Of a stretch of DNA of 10,494 bases, positions 1 to 6,391 are shown piece by piece. The stretch is from Methanoregulaceae archaeon (GTDB taxonomy: Archaea > Halobacteriota > Methanomicrobia > Methanomicrobiales > Methanospirillaceae). Below the pieces are notes generated by a model. That model was not told where the DNA came from, ran no database searches, and saw only the letters and a list, made by a program, of their open reading frames with translations. Made by a program: the position numbers and the translations under genes. The stretch covers positions 1-10,494 of the forward strand of contig JACTVF010000061.1 of the NCBI GenBank assembly GCA_019695435.1. The letters run 5' to 3'. Position 1 is the first letter of the stretch. The number at the start of each line of letters is the position of its first letter.

Positions 1-1020
1 CACCATCCGGTCGGTGAGATACATGAGCCCGCCGCACTCCGCATAGATGGGCGTGCCGTTCTTTGAGATATCACGGATTGCTTCCCTCATCCGGTCGTTT
101 GCCTCAAGTTCCGGCACGAAGATCTCAGGGTATCCCCCGCCGATAATGAACCCGTCCGCATCCGGCAGCCGGTCGTGGATAGGGCTGAACTGCACGACGT
201 TTGCCCCCAGCGAGGGAAGGACATCAAAGAGATCGGCATAGTAGAAGTTGAACGCCTCATCGTAGGCAACCCCTATGCGCACGTCCTGCTCCGGTGCGGG
301 GTCCAGCAGCGAATTCTTACAAGACGACGGGATCTCTTTTGCAAGCGCGAGGAGCCGGTCGAGGTCCATGTATCTCCCGATAATATCGGTGATCGCCCGG
401 ATCCGCTCGTCAAAATCCCCCCGGCCCGCACCTTCGCGGTACGGGACAAGGCCGAGATGGCGCATGGCCAGCTGCATCTCCTCCATCCGGGGGATCGCGC
501 CGATCACCGGCACGCCGCAGTAATACTCGATCGCCCGGGTCGCCTTTTCCTTGTGCGAGCCGCCTTTTACCTGATTTAAAATGACGCCGGCGATCCGGAC
601 ATTGGGATCGAATGCCTGAAAACCCTTCACGATCGCGGCAGCACTCCGGGTGATGCTTTGCGCCGAGACCACGAGCACGACCGGCAGGTCGAGGACCTTC
701 GCAATGGCGGCCGTGCTGCCGGTATCGTCCAATGCCTCGGCCCCCTCATACAGTCCCCGCACACCTTCGACCAGTGCAATATCGGCGCCCCGGCACCCGA
801 ATGAGAAGATATCACGGATTTGGCCGTCGCCGAGCGCAAAATTGTCGAGGTTCCGGCACGGCTGGCCCGAGACCGCAGAAAGGTACGACGGGTCGATGTA
901 GTCCATCCCGACCTTGAATGTCTGGACAATGCCCCGTTTTTTCAGGAGCGCGGCAAGCGCGAGCGTGATGCTCGTCTTCCCGCTACCGGACCGGTCGCCG
1001 GTGATAAGAACGGCTTTCAT
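1..1020 (-). CDS. cfbB: Ni-sirohydrochlorin a,c-diamide synthase CfbB (3' end outside window)
   Basis: Amidates Ni-sirohydrochlorin at the a and c side chains, using ATP and glutamine, the second step of coenzyme F430 synthesis in the cytoplasm. The reading frame from the ATG at 1020 is open to the left edge, giving 340 residues; the family is usually about 450, so the end of the glutaminase domain is missing because of the window boundary. The N-terminal ATPase half of the CbiA/CobB family shows a P-loop, GDRSGSGKT (residues 8-16), and the substrate-side stretch VGMDYIDPSYLSAVSGQP from residue 37. The class-I glutamine amidotransferase half begins near residue 245, with GFIIGGGYPEIF (about 291-301) and the catalytic-type Cys in YAECGGLMYL (Cys328). 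The start overlaps the cfbD stop as ATGA, so the two are likely translationally coupled. By sequence alone it could be a cobalamin-pathway CbiA; the cfbA-cfbE-cfbD context makes CfbB much more likely. Confidence 0.9.
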   Translation of the reverse strand, partial: MKAVLITGDRSGSGKTSITLALAALLKKRGIVQTFKVGMDYIDPSYLSAVSGQPCRNLDNFALGDGQIRDIFSFGCRGADIALVEGVRGLYEGAEALDDTGSTAAIAKVLDLPVVLVVSAQSITRSAAAIVKGFQAFDPNVRIAGVILNQVKGGSHKEKATRAIEYYCGVPVIGAIPRMEEMQLAMRHLGLVPYREGAGRGDFDERIRAITDIIGRYMDLDRLLALAKEIPSSCKNSLLDPAPEQDVRIGVAYDEAFNFYYADLFDVLPSLGANVVQFSPIHDRLPDADGFIIGGGYPEIFVPELEANDRMREAIRDISKNGTPIYAECGGLMYLTDRMV

Positions 1021-2087
1021 GCGAGGCTCCGGATCACCGCACCGAACTCGCTCTCCACGATCTCCCTCACGCCCAGCGTCTTCGGATGGAGATCGATCTC
1101 GACAAGCACGTGCTGGTGCCCGATCGCGTGGAGCGGCGCGACCTGACGGGGACCATTTGTCACCGAGAAACACTCGATCCCGTTCGTGTACTCCGGAGGA
1201 ATCGCGTGCGGGACGCCCACGATGAAGGCAAACGATGGCGCAAGTTCACGGAGACGTGCCCCGAGCGCGTCGCCGTTTGCGCCGTACTCGTCCAGCGCCC
1301 CGATCACTTCCAGCGGCACGCCGCGCTTTTTCATTTCGTCCCGAATCCGCTGTGCATCCGCGCGCACCTTGGGCAGGCCCCGGTTGTCGAGGTTTGCGAT
1401 ATAGGTAATGTCCGCATTTGGGCAGGCATCGTGGAGTGCGATCAGTTCATCGGCAAACATGTATGCCGTCTCTTTTTTGGCGTTCAGGATCGCAACCCCT
1501 TTTGCCCCACTCTTTGCGCAGCCGATGAGTCGCTGTGCAGCGACATGCTTCAGGTCACCGCGTGACGGTTCGATGTACTCCTGCGATGCGGCGCCCCGGA
1601 CTTTCTCGACCTCATTTGCTTTCTCCATGAGCTGGTGCTGGCGTGAGAGCTCGTCTCCGGTGATCCAGCCAGCCTCCTTTGCGGCGTCCAGTGTTGCAAG
1701 CACCCCGGCGATATTTTCGGAGAATCCGGCGTGGATGTCTACCGCGATTGTCGGTGTGGTGATCCCCGCGCTCTCGATGGCCGATGCAAGATCCTCTCCG
1801 ATGATCATTGAAACGCAGGTTCCGATTACGGCCATCTTTTTCGGGGAGAAATGTGCCTCTGCGTACTTCAGCACGCCCTCAAGTGGCTTCTGGCCGCCGA
1901 AAACAAATTCATTATCTGCAAGCGCGGTCGTGAGCACCCTCATCCCGTCCTCTTCGAGAAGCCGTGCATGCTTGAACGAGCAGCCCGATGGGCCGTGCAG
2001 GATTGCGACATCCACCTCCAGGTCACGTGCGGTATAGAGTGCGGCAACAATCGAACTCGGGCGGGGATGCATGAATCGTAATGGCAT
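1017..2087 (-). CDS. cfbD: Ni-sirohydrochlorin a,c-diamide reductive cyclase, catalytic subunit CfbD
   Basis: NifD-like catalytic component of the complex that reduces Ni-sirohydrochlorin a,c-diamide by six electrons and closes the lactam ring E, giving 15,17(3)-seco-F430-17(3)-acid. It is 356 residues, normal for this short nitrogenase-like family. Visible signatures are the N-terminal HPRPSSIVAALYTARDL, the cysteine in HGPSGCSF (Cys36), and the cysteine in IGTCVSMIIGEDL (Cys91); by analogy with nitrogenase-like relatives these are expected to contribute to an iron-sulfur cluster. The ATG at 2087 lies one base after the cfbE stop, with GGAGGT just upstream at 2091-2096; that spacing is short, and the in-frame ATG at residue 6, just before HPRP, is a possible alternative. 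The stop overlaps the cfbB start. It needs electrons from the NifH-like CfbC, whose gene is not in this window. Confidence 0.93.
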   Translation of the reverse strand: MPLRFMHPRPSSIVAALYTARDLEVDVAILHGPSGCSFKHARLLEEDGMRVLTTALADNEFVFGGQKPLEGVLKYAEAHFSPKKMAVIGTCVSMIIGEDLASAIESAGITTPTIAVDIHAGFSENIAGVLATLDAAKEAGWITGDELSRQHQLMEKANEVEKVRGAASQEYIEPSRGDLKHVAAQRLIGCAKSGAKGVAILNAKKETAYMFADELIALHDACPNADITYIANLDNRGLPKVRADAQRIRDEMKKRGVPLEVIGALDEYGANGDALGARLRELAPSFAFIVGVPHAIPPEYTNGIECFSVTNGPRQVAPLHAIGHQHVLVEIDLHPKTLGVREIVESEFGAVIRSLA

Positions 2088-2088
2088 G

Positions 2089-3318
2089 TTACCTCCATGT
2101 CTTGACCGCGAGCACTATGGCGCCGGTCGTTGTTCGGTCAATGGCGCAGCGTTCTGCCTCCTCAAGTGTCGGGCAGACCGCATCGATAGTCAGCGGAGCA
2201 GGAGACGAGCCGGGTTTCCCTGTATGCAAGGGGGGGTCTCCCACCCAGATGACCGTGCGGGGCCGGATCTTTTGGATGGCCGCTCTGATCTGGTCGTCGG
2301 GAAACCCTTCACAGACAGCACCGTCCCCTTTGACGGTACCAATCACAAGAGTGATCCCGGGGGAGCCTGCACAGGCACGGGCGTACCGGGCGGCCTCGAT
2401 GGTTGTTTCAGCGGTTGTTCCGCTGTTGGCATTGTCGATAACAAGAATGTTCTTGTGTTTTCTGATCGACATGCGTCCCTCAACTCCAGGAAATGTGGAA
2501 AGTGGTGCGGGGTCGTATCCGAGCATCACCGCGGCGGTACCGGCAAGGGCAAGAGGGATGCAGTACCCGGGCTGGGCAAGCAGGGGGTTCGTGAACGCTA
2601 TGACTCGTCCGCCCAACGAGATGGTGCAGGTCGTGCCGGAGACAGAAACAACAGTGTCCAGACACACGCAGTCTGCATGCGCCGGGGCCGGGATACCGGG
2701 GGCAAGCAGGAGACGCCGGCTTTTTTGTGCCGATGCGATCTTTTCTGCAAGCGCACTTTTATTCCCGGCAGCGCACCGGTAATCGGATGGCGAGGTAATG
2801 ATGGCAAGGTCGCCGGCGCCGGTTACCCCGAGAGATTCTTCAGCAACAAGCCAGCCGGAAAGAGAATTCGCATGTTCCGCTGCGGCAAGCACCGAGGCCG
2901 GCGTAATACTTTTTTTAAAGAGCAGTTTTTTCCCGGGCATTTCATATGTCCCGGTCGATGTATGCAAAATTCCGGGTCCGGGGAGCAGGTGTGCAAGTGC
3001 GTATGCCGTGGTGGTCTTTCCCTGTGCCCCGGTGATCTCGATCATCGGGTGGGGAACTTGGCTATCGAGGAGCTGCCGCACCGCTTCGTGATGTGAAATT
3101 ACCGGCTCCGAAAGCGTGCGCCCTGCAAGCAGCGGGTGAGCGGGGTCCAGATGAACCGGCGCGACAATGAGATCGTATGATCCTCTCGCTGCCTGTTCAG
3201 CCGTTTTTGTTGTTGTGCCCCGGTACACGTCCACCATATCGACTGTGTTGCCTGCCCGGGCAAACGCTGTACCAATCTCGCAGCCGCCATGGATCGTATC
3301 GAGTACCAGGATCCGCAT
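2089..3318 (-). CDS. cfbE: Coenzyme F430 synthetase CfbE (Mur-ligase family)
   Basis: Catalyses the last step of F430 synthesis: ATP-dependent cyclisation of seco-F430 to the six-membered carbocyclic ring of F430. The 409-residue protein has the Mur-ligase ATP loop ITGAQGKTTT (around residues 95-104), preceded by an atypical N-terminal Rossmann-like part beginning MRILVLDTIHGG and followed by the central domain with the conserved-looking FPGVEGRM and VIDNANSGTTAET. A related MurC/D/E/F peptidoglycan role is unlikely in a methanogen and given the neighbours. It sits between cfbA (7-bp gap; no clear ribosome-binding site, TCTACAT directly before the ATG) and cfbD (1-bp gap), so it is probably read from the cfbA promoter. 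The protein ends WR, and the TAA overlaps the ribosome-binding sequence of cfbD. Confidence 0.9.
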   Translation of the reverse strand: MRILVLDTIHGGCEIGTAFARAGNTVDMVDVYRGTTTKTAEQAARGSYDLIVAPVHLDPAHPLLAGRTLSEPVISHHEAVRQLLDSQVPHPMIEITGAQGKTTTAYALAHLLPGPGILHTSTGTYEMPGKKLLFKKSITPASVLAAAEHANSLSGWLVAEESLGVTGAGDLAIITSPSDYRCAAGNKSALAEKIASAQKSRRLLLAPGIPAPAHADCVCLDTVVSVSGTTCTISLGGRVIAFTNPLLAQPGYCIPLALAGTAAVMLGYDPAPLSTFPGVEGRMSIRKHKNILVIDNANSGTTAETTIEAARYARACAGSPGITLVIGTVKGDGAVCEGFPDDQIRAAIQKIRPRTVIWVGDPPLHTGKPGSSPAPLTIDAVCPTLEEAERCAIDRTTTGAIVLAVKTWR

Positions 3319-3325
3319 ATGTAGA

Positions 3326-3727
3326 TCAGAGAAGCGTGAGCGCCCGGTGAGCGTTTTTGACCATCAGCTCTGCAAGCAGCGGGTCGATCCCGATGGGGTC
3401 TGCGTACACGAGCGGGACGGTCTTCCCGTTGAGCGCAAACGTCCCCTTCTTCGTGCCTTCAGGGAGCCCGATCTCGGATGGAATGTCTTTTTCGATGTGG
3501 ACGCCTTTGGCAAGAAAGAATGGGACGACCACAAGCACATCGATATTTTCTTTTTTGAATTCGGCCAGCGCATCCTTGATGGAAGGTTTATTGATGTTCA
3601 TAAAACCGCATTTGACCACAAATTCGGAGGTCTGCGCCGCGATTAGTTTTCCATAAGACTCAACAAGGTCCTTATTGTAGGGCATTGTACTGCCATGGCC
3701 CACAAGTAACATTCCCTTTGTAACCAT
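3326..3727 (-). CDS. cfbA: Sirohydrochlorin nickelochelatase CfbA (short CbiX type)
   Basis: Inserts Ni2+ into sirohydrochlorin in the first committed step of F430 synthesis; the same homodimeric short chelatases can also insert Co2+ for cobalamin. The 133-residue protein has the family opening GMLLVGHGS with metal-binding-type His11, and a second candidate His77 in FFLAKGVHIEKDIP. The length fits the archaeal single-domain CbiX-short family. The frame is open further upstream to 3805, but those 26 codons are AT-rich, lie over the promoter palindrome and do not look like the family, so I start at the ATG at 3727 (MVTKGMLLV). A second possible start is five codons later at 3712. No Shine-Dalgarno sequence is visible, and a TATA-like stretch about 28 bp upstream fits a leaderless mRNA. 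It is the first gene of the cfbA-E-D-B operon. Confidence 0.9.
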   Translation of the reverse strand: MVTKGMLLVGHGSTMPYNKDLVESYGKLIAAQTSEFVVKCGFMNINKPSIKDALAEFKKENIDVLVVVPFFLAKGVHIEKDIPSEIGLPEGTKKGTFALNGKTVPLVYADPIGIDPLLAELMVKNAHRALTLL

Positions 3728-3744
3728 ATAACAAATAGTATTAC

Positions 3745-3767
3745 GGTAATTGTTAAAAATTATTACC
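3745..3767 (-). promoter_or_regulatory. cfb operon promoter with palindromic operator candidate
   Basis: A perfect 6-bp inverted repeat, GGTAAT at 3745-3750 and ATTACC at 3762-3767, encloses an 11-bp AT-only core apart from one C/G. Read on the minus strand the core is AATTTTTAACA, the best TATA-box candidate upstream of cfbA, centred about 28 bp before its ATG. A protein bound to the palindrome would block TBP. Nickel or growth-state regulators are conceivable; I see no match that would name one. Confidence 0.45.
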
Positions 3768-3823
3768 AAACAATCTTCATAAGGGTGCATTTCCATGGGA
3801 AACAAACGAATACAACTCGTCGC

Positions 3824-3831
3824 TTATAGAG
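3824..3831 (+). promoter_or_regulatory. TATA box for the marker-9 operon
   Basis: TTATAGAG lies in a divergent intergenic region, downstream of an A-rich stretch (AAACAAACGAATACAA) that could serve as the BRE side. An archaeal start about 25 bp downstream would fall near 3853, giving an untranslated leader of about 60 nt before the ATG at 3914, or a leaderless short ORF (see 3853-3909). Confidence 0.4.
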
Positions 3832-3852
3832 AGAAGAGCGGGCACCCTATTC

Positions 3853-3909
3853 ATGGATCCGGCATTTCAGATCCAAAGGCATTTCAGATCCGACCCGCAA
3901 CTGATATGA
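3853..3909 (+). CDS. Possible 18-codon leader ORF upstream of the marker-9 gene
   Basis: ATG at 3853 opens MDPAFQIQRHFRSDPQLI and stops at TGA 3907-3909, four bases before the marker-9 ATG at 3914 and in a different frame. Its ATG coincides with the transcription start expected from the TATA box at 3824-3831, so it could be translated as a leaderless ORF whose termination affects the next start. There is no homology evidence; it overlaps the 14-bp direct repeat and may be chance. Confidence 0.2.
   Translation: MDPAFQIQRHFRSDPQLI
3861..3891 (+). repeat. 14-bp direct repeat in the leader of the marker-9 operon
   Basis: GGCATTTCAGATCC occurs at 3861-3874 and again at 3878-3891, separated by AAA, a period of 17 bp. 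It lies between the predicted TATA box and the gene start, inside the expected 5' leader. It could be a local duplication or a paired regulator/RNA-binding site. Confidence 0.8.
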
Positions 3910-3913
3910 ACTT

Positions 3914-5053
3914 ATGATGGATGCATTCGAGCGATTCGGCCTCATTATCAACGACCACGTGGTCAGGACACCGGTAGCCATAGCATCCATGGCAGGGATC
4001 GTGGATGCCCGGTACGTGATCGACCGGAAAGCACACGCGGGGGTTGCGTTCATCGGTGGGTACGCAATTGACCAGCCCACCATGGAAGCAGCACGTGAGA
4101 TAGCGGAGGGCGGGGAGCGCAGGGAATTCCTGTATGATGATCCGGTGGCCGCGCTGCGTGCAGAGATCGAACAGCTCAAAGCCTCTGATGTGGTTACCGG
4201 GATAAACCTCCGGGGCAGTTCCCCTGTCTCCTTTGCCTCCCTTGCCGATGCGCTCGGGGACGATGTGGTCTACGAAATTGACGCTCACTGCCGGCAGGCA
4301 CCCATGGTTACCGCCGGCGCCGGGGAATATTATCTCAAAAATCCCGGGGCCCTTGTCGCTGTTGTCAAAGCCCTCAAAGCAAGGGAGGTTACGGTTTCGG
4401 TGAAGATGCGTGTCGGGGTTGCCCCTGACGACCGGGCGCTCGTGCGGGCGCTCTGGGGCGCCGGGGCCGATATCCTGCATGTCGATCTTATGGATGCGGG
4501 CATCGCAAAACTCCGGCAGATCCGGAACAGCTGCCCGCTTCTGATTATCGCAAACAATTCCATTACCACATTTGACCGGATGCGGGAGATGCTCTCCCAC
4601 GGTGCCGATCTGGTCTCGCTCGCGCGGCAATCCGATGAGTACACGCTTGCTGGACTGGATGCGGCTATCACCCGGTACGCGGATGAGGAAGGCTGGTATA
4701 ACTCCCCCAAGCAGCTCTGCCGGGGAGGGGATGTCAGGGCGCTCGCGTTCTGCTGCATGCCGGTCAAGGAGTGCCCGCTTATCCCGGCACTCTCACGCCT
4801 CGGGCTCTCCAAGGAGGAGTATGTCCGGTTAAAACTGGGTGCGGTGAAAGGCACGCCGCTTGAAGACGGTCCCAACACCTGCTTTGGCAGCCTTGCGTGG
4901 TGCTGCAAGACCTCATCCCCCTGTATGTTCCGTGACATGACGCTCGTGCAGGAGGGTCTTCCAAAGAAAGAGTATATGCGCCGGAAACGTGAGCTCTCTG
5001 ATGCTGTAATGAGCCGTGTGTTCCATGACGTCCCATCTGATGAGTGTAGCTGA
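3914..5053 (+). CDS. Methanogenesis marker 9 domain protein with Dus-like TIM barrel
   Basis: A 379-residue protein of unknown function restricted, as far as is known for its C-terminal domain, to methanogens. Residues about 10-255 resemble dihydrouridine synthase/dihydroorotate-dehydrogenase type flavin barrels: RTPVAIASMAGI near the N-terminus, INLRGSSP, EIDAHCRQAPM (Cys126), VSVKMRVG (about 161-168) and ADLVSLARQS near the barrel end. The C-terminal part holds eight cysteines within exactly 69 residues (269, 280, 281, 287, 323, 330, 331, 337), including two similar motifs, FCCMPVKEC and WCCKTSSPC, each CC-x5-C. That is the hallmark of the marker 9 family and suggests metal or iron-sulfur binding. 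Two ATGs stand in tandem (3914, 3917) with no clear ribosome-binding site. The end overlaps the CitG-like gene by 14 bp, indicating co-translation. It is not expected to be an ordinary tRNA dihydrouridine synthase because of the altered active-site region and the Cys-rich tail. Confidence 0.85.
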   Translation: MMDAFERFGLIINDHVVRTPVAIASMAGIVDARYVIDRKAHAGVAFIGGYAIDQPTMEAAREIAEGGERREFLYDDPVAALRAEIEQLKASDVVTGINLRGSSPVSFASLADALGDDVVYEIDAHCRQAPMVTAGAGEYYLKNPGALVAVVKALKAREVTVSVKMRVGVAPDDRALVRALWGAGADILHVDLMDAGIAKLRQIRNSCPLLIIANNSITTFDRMREMLSHGADLVSLARQSDEYTLAGLDAAITRYADEEGWYNSPKQLCRGGDVRALAFCCMPVKECPLIPALSRLGLSKEEYVRLKLGAVKGTPLEDGPNTCFGSLAWCCKTSSPCMFRDMTLVQEGLPKKEYMRRKRELSDAVMSRVFHDVPSDECS

Positions 5054-5846
5054 ACGGGCACAGCTTGCGATGATGCTTGAGGTCTGCGCATTTCCCAAGC
5101 CCGGGAATGTGGACCGGTGCCACGATTATCCCGATACGAGACTCGAACATTTTCTTGCATCGACGATCTTTGCCCGTCCGGCACTGGAAGAGGCCGCGTC
5201 CGGGAAGGGGAGGATCGGCGAGATCATCGGGCACGCGGTCCGGCAGACGAATGTGCACACCGGGGGCAACACGCATTTTGGAGCATTTATTCTCCTTATC
5301 CCGCTCATGTACGGAGGCGGTATCGAAGGTGCCAGGAAGGCGATCACGGGGACCGACGTCTCCGATGCGGTTGCCTTCTACAAGGCGTTTGCCCTCACCC
5401 GTGTACGGATGAATGCGAAAGACGAGCTGGATGTAAACGACCCGAAGGCACTTGATGAGCTCCGCGAACGCAACATGACCCTGCTTGATGTGATGCAGCA
5501 CTCGGCGGCAAATGACATGGTCGCGCGCGAATGGATCAACGGTTTTATGCTGACCCGGCGCGGTGCCGATATCCTCCACCAGATAGGGGCGGGCCGAAAG
5601 GCGGTGGTCGAGATGTTCCTGACCCTGCTTGCGACAGAACCCGACACGTTTATCATCAAAAAGCATGGCCGGGCGGTCGCGGAGCAGACCATGGCAAAAG
5701 CCCGCGAGGTGCTTGACGGGCGGCGGGTGCTGGAGACATTTGATGCAGAATGCATTGAAGCCGGCATCAACCCGGGTTCTATTGCGGATATCACAATCGC
5801 GGCGATCTTTATCGCTCTTGGTGAGGGATGGGAATGGGACTCATAA
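5040..5846 (+). CDS. CitG-like triphosphoribosyl-dephospho-CoA synthase family protein
   Basis: Belongs to the family of CitG/MdcB, which join the adenine-ribose of ATP to dephospho-CoA through an alpha-ribosyl bond to make the prosthetic-group precursor of bacterial citrate or malonate lyases. Those lyases are not expected here, so the substrate in this methanogen is unknown. The 268-residue protein shows PKPGNVDRCHDY (family PKPGLVD region), the TNVHTGGNTHFGAFILL glycine-rich stretch (family TNKGAIFSLG-like), and the C-terminal GINPGSIADITIAAIFIAL. I chose the ATG at 5040 (MSVAERAQLAM), which overlaps the marker-9 gene by 14 bp; an ATG at 5025 and a GTG at 5016 are in frame but add residues that look non-conserved. 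No good ribosome-binding site precedes it, consistent with coupling to the gene before. Its stop overlaps the DUF447 start. Confidence 0.8.
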   Translation: MSVAERAQLAMMLEVCAFPKPGNVDRCHDYPDTRLEHFLASTIFARPALEEAASGKGRIGEIIGHAVRQTNVHTGGNTHFGAFILLIPLMYGGGIEGARKAITGTDVSDAVAFYKAFALTRVRMNAKDELDVNDPKALDELRERNMTLLDVMQHSAANDMVAREWINGFMLTRRGADILHQIGAGRKAVVEMFLTLLATEPDTFIIKKHGRAVAEQTMAKAREVLDGRRVLETFDAECIEAGINPGSIADITIAAIFIALGEGWEWDS

Positions 5847-6391
5847 AAGGCGGTATAAACGAGGTGATTGCCACTACCGTGTTCAACGCAGCGCCCATCG
5901 GCATCCACTTCCATGACAAAACGGCGAACATGATCCTTTTCCCCGGCAGCCACACTGCGGAAAATATTGAGCGGGATGGCTGGGTGGTTGCAAACTTCGT
6001 CCATGACCCCATGCTGTACGTGCGGACCGCGTTTGAGGATCTCTCCCGTGATGCGTTTGTGGAAGAGCCGGTGGCGGGGCGGACGATGTGCAGGCTTGCC
6101 GGTGCCGAAGCCTGGGTCGCATTTATCGCGACGGTCGAGCGCAAAACCGACGGGGCGATGATAGTCAGGCTCGCGCAGAAAAAAGAGATCATCGAAGGAG
6201 TAGCGGTCCATCCGGTGAACCGGGGGTTCAACAGCATCATCGATGCGACCGTTCACGCGACCCGGTACCGGCTGAAACGGGATCCGGAATTAAAGAAACT
6301 TATTGATTACCATGCAGGCATTATCCGGAAGTGCGGCGGAAAGAATGAGATTGAGGCGCTCGGGATGCTGATGGGGTATATCGGGGAGTAA
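5834..6391 (+). CDS. DUF447 family protein
   Basis: A 185-residue member of the archaeal/methylotroph DUF447 family, beginning MGLIKGGINEVIATTVFN. The family is thought to adopt a split-barrel fold like FMN-binding flavin reductases, but no reaction is assigned. Visible blocks are NAAPIGIHFHDKTANMILFPGSHTAENI, VANFVHDPMLY and the C-terminal HPVNRGFNSIIDATVHATRY, which is followed by a charged helical tail. I chose the ATG at 5834 because GGTGA at 5820-5824 lies nine bases before it; the ATG at 5828 is the alternative, two codons longer. Either start overlaps the end of the CitG-like gene (13 or 19 bp), so it is the third gene of a coupled operon. Role in a cofactor pathway is inference from its partners. 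Confidence 0.85.
   Translation: MGLIKGGINEVIATTVFNAAPIGIHFHDKTANMILFPGSHTAENIERDGWVVANFVHDPMLYVRTAFEDLSRDAFVEEPVAGRTMCRLAGAEAWVAFIATVERKTDGAMIVRLAQKKEIIEGVAVHPVNRGFNSIIDATVHATRYRLKRDPELKKLIDYHAGIIRKCGGKNEIEALGMLMGYIGE

Noticed and set aside
1..1020. Cobyrinate a,c-diamide synthase CbiA of the cobalamin pathway
   Set aside because: Same superfamily, but it overlaps cfbD in an otherwise complete F430 operon, so CfbB is the better call.
1408..2037. Long plus-strand open frame opposite cfbD, and similar frames opposite cfbB, cfbE, marker-9 and hypE
   Set aside because: They are antisense shadows produced by the GC-rich codon pattern of well-supported genes; their Ser/Arg/Pro-rich translations have no motifs.
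3745..3767. NikR-type operator before cfbA
   Set aside because: The arm sequence and 11-bp spacing do not match the GTATGA-N16-TCATAC pattern known for NikR, so I call only an unnamed palindrome.
3728..3805. 26-codon N-terminal extension of cfbA
   Set aside because: AT-rich, lies over the promoter palindrome, and does not resemble the short CbiX family, which starts right before GMLLVGHGS.
3861..3891. Start of a CRISPR array
   Set aside because: Only two 14-bp copies with a 3-bp spacer; no array and no cas genes in the window.
5016..5039. Longer starts (GTG 5016, ATG 5025) for the CitG-like gene
   Set aside because: They add MCSMTSHL, which lies in the marker-9 coding end and looks unconserved; ATG 5040 gives a normal family N-terminus.
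3914..5053. Ordinary tRNA dihydrouridine synthase
   Set aside because: The barrel is related, but the eight-cysteine C-terminal domain and altered active-site loop point to the methanogenesis marker 9 family.
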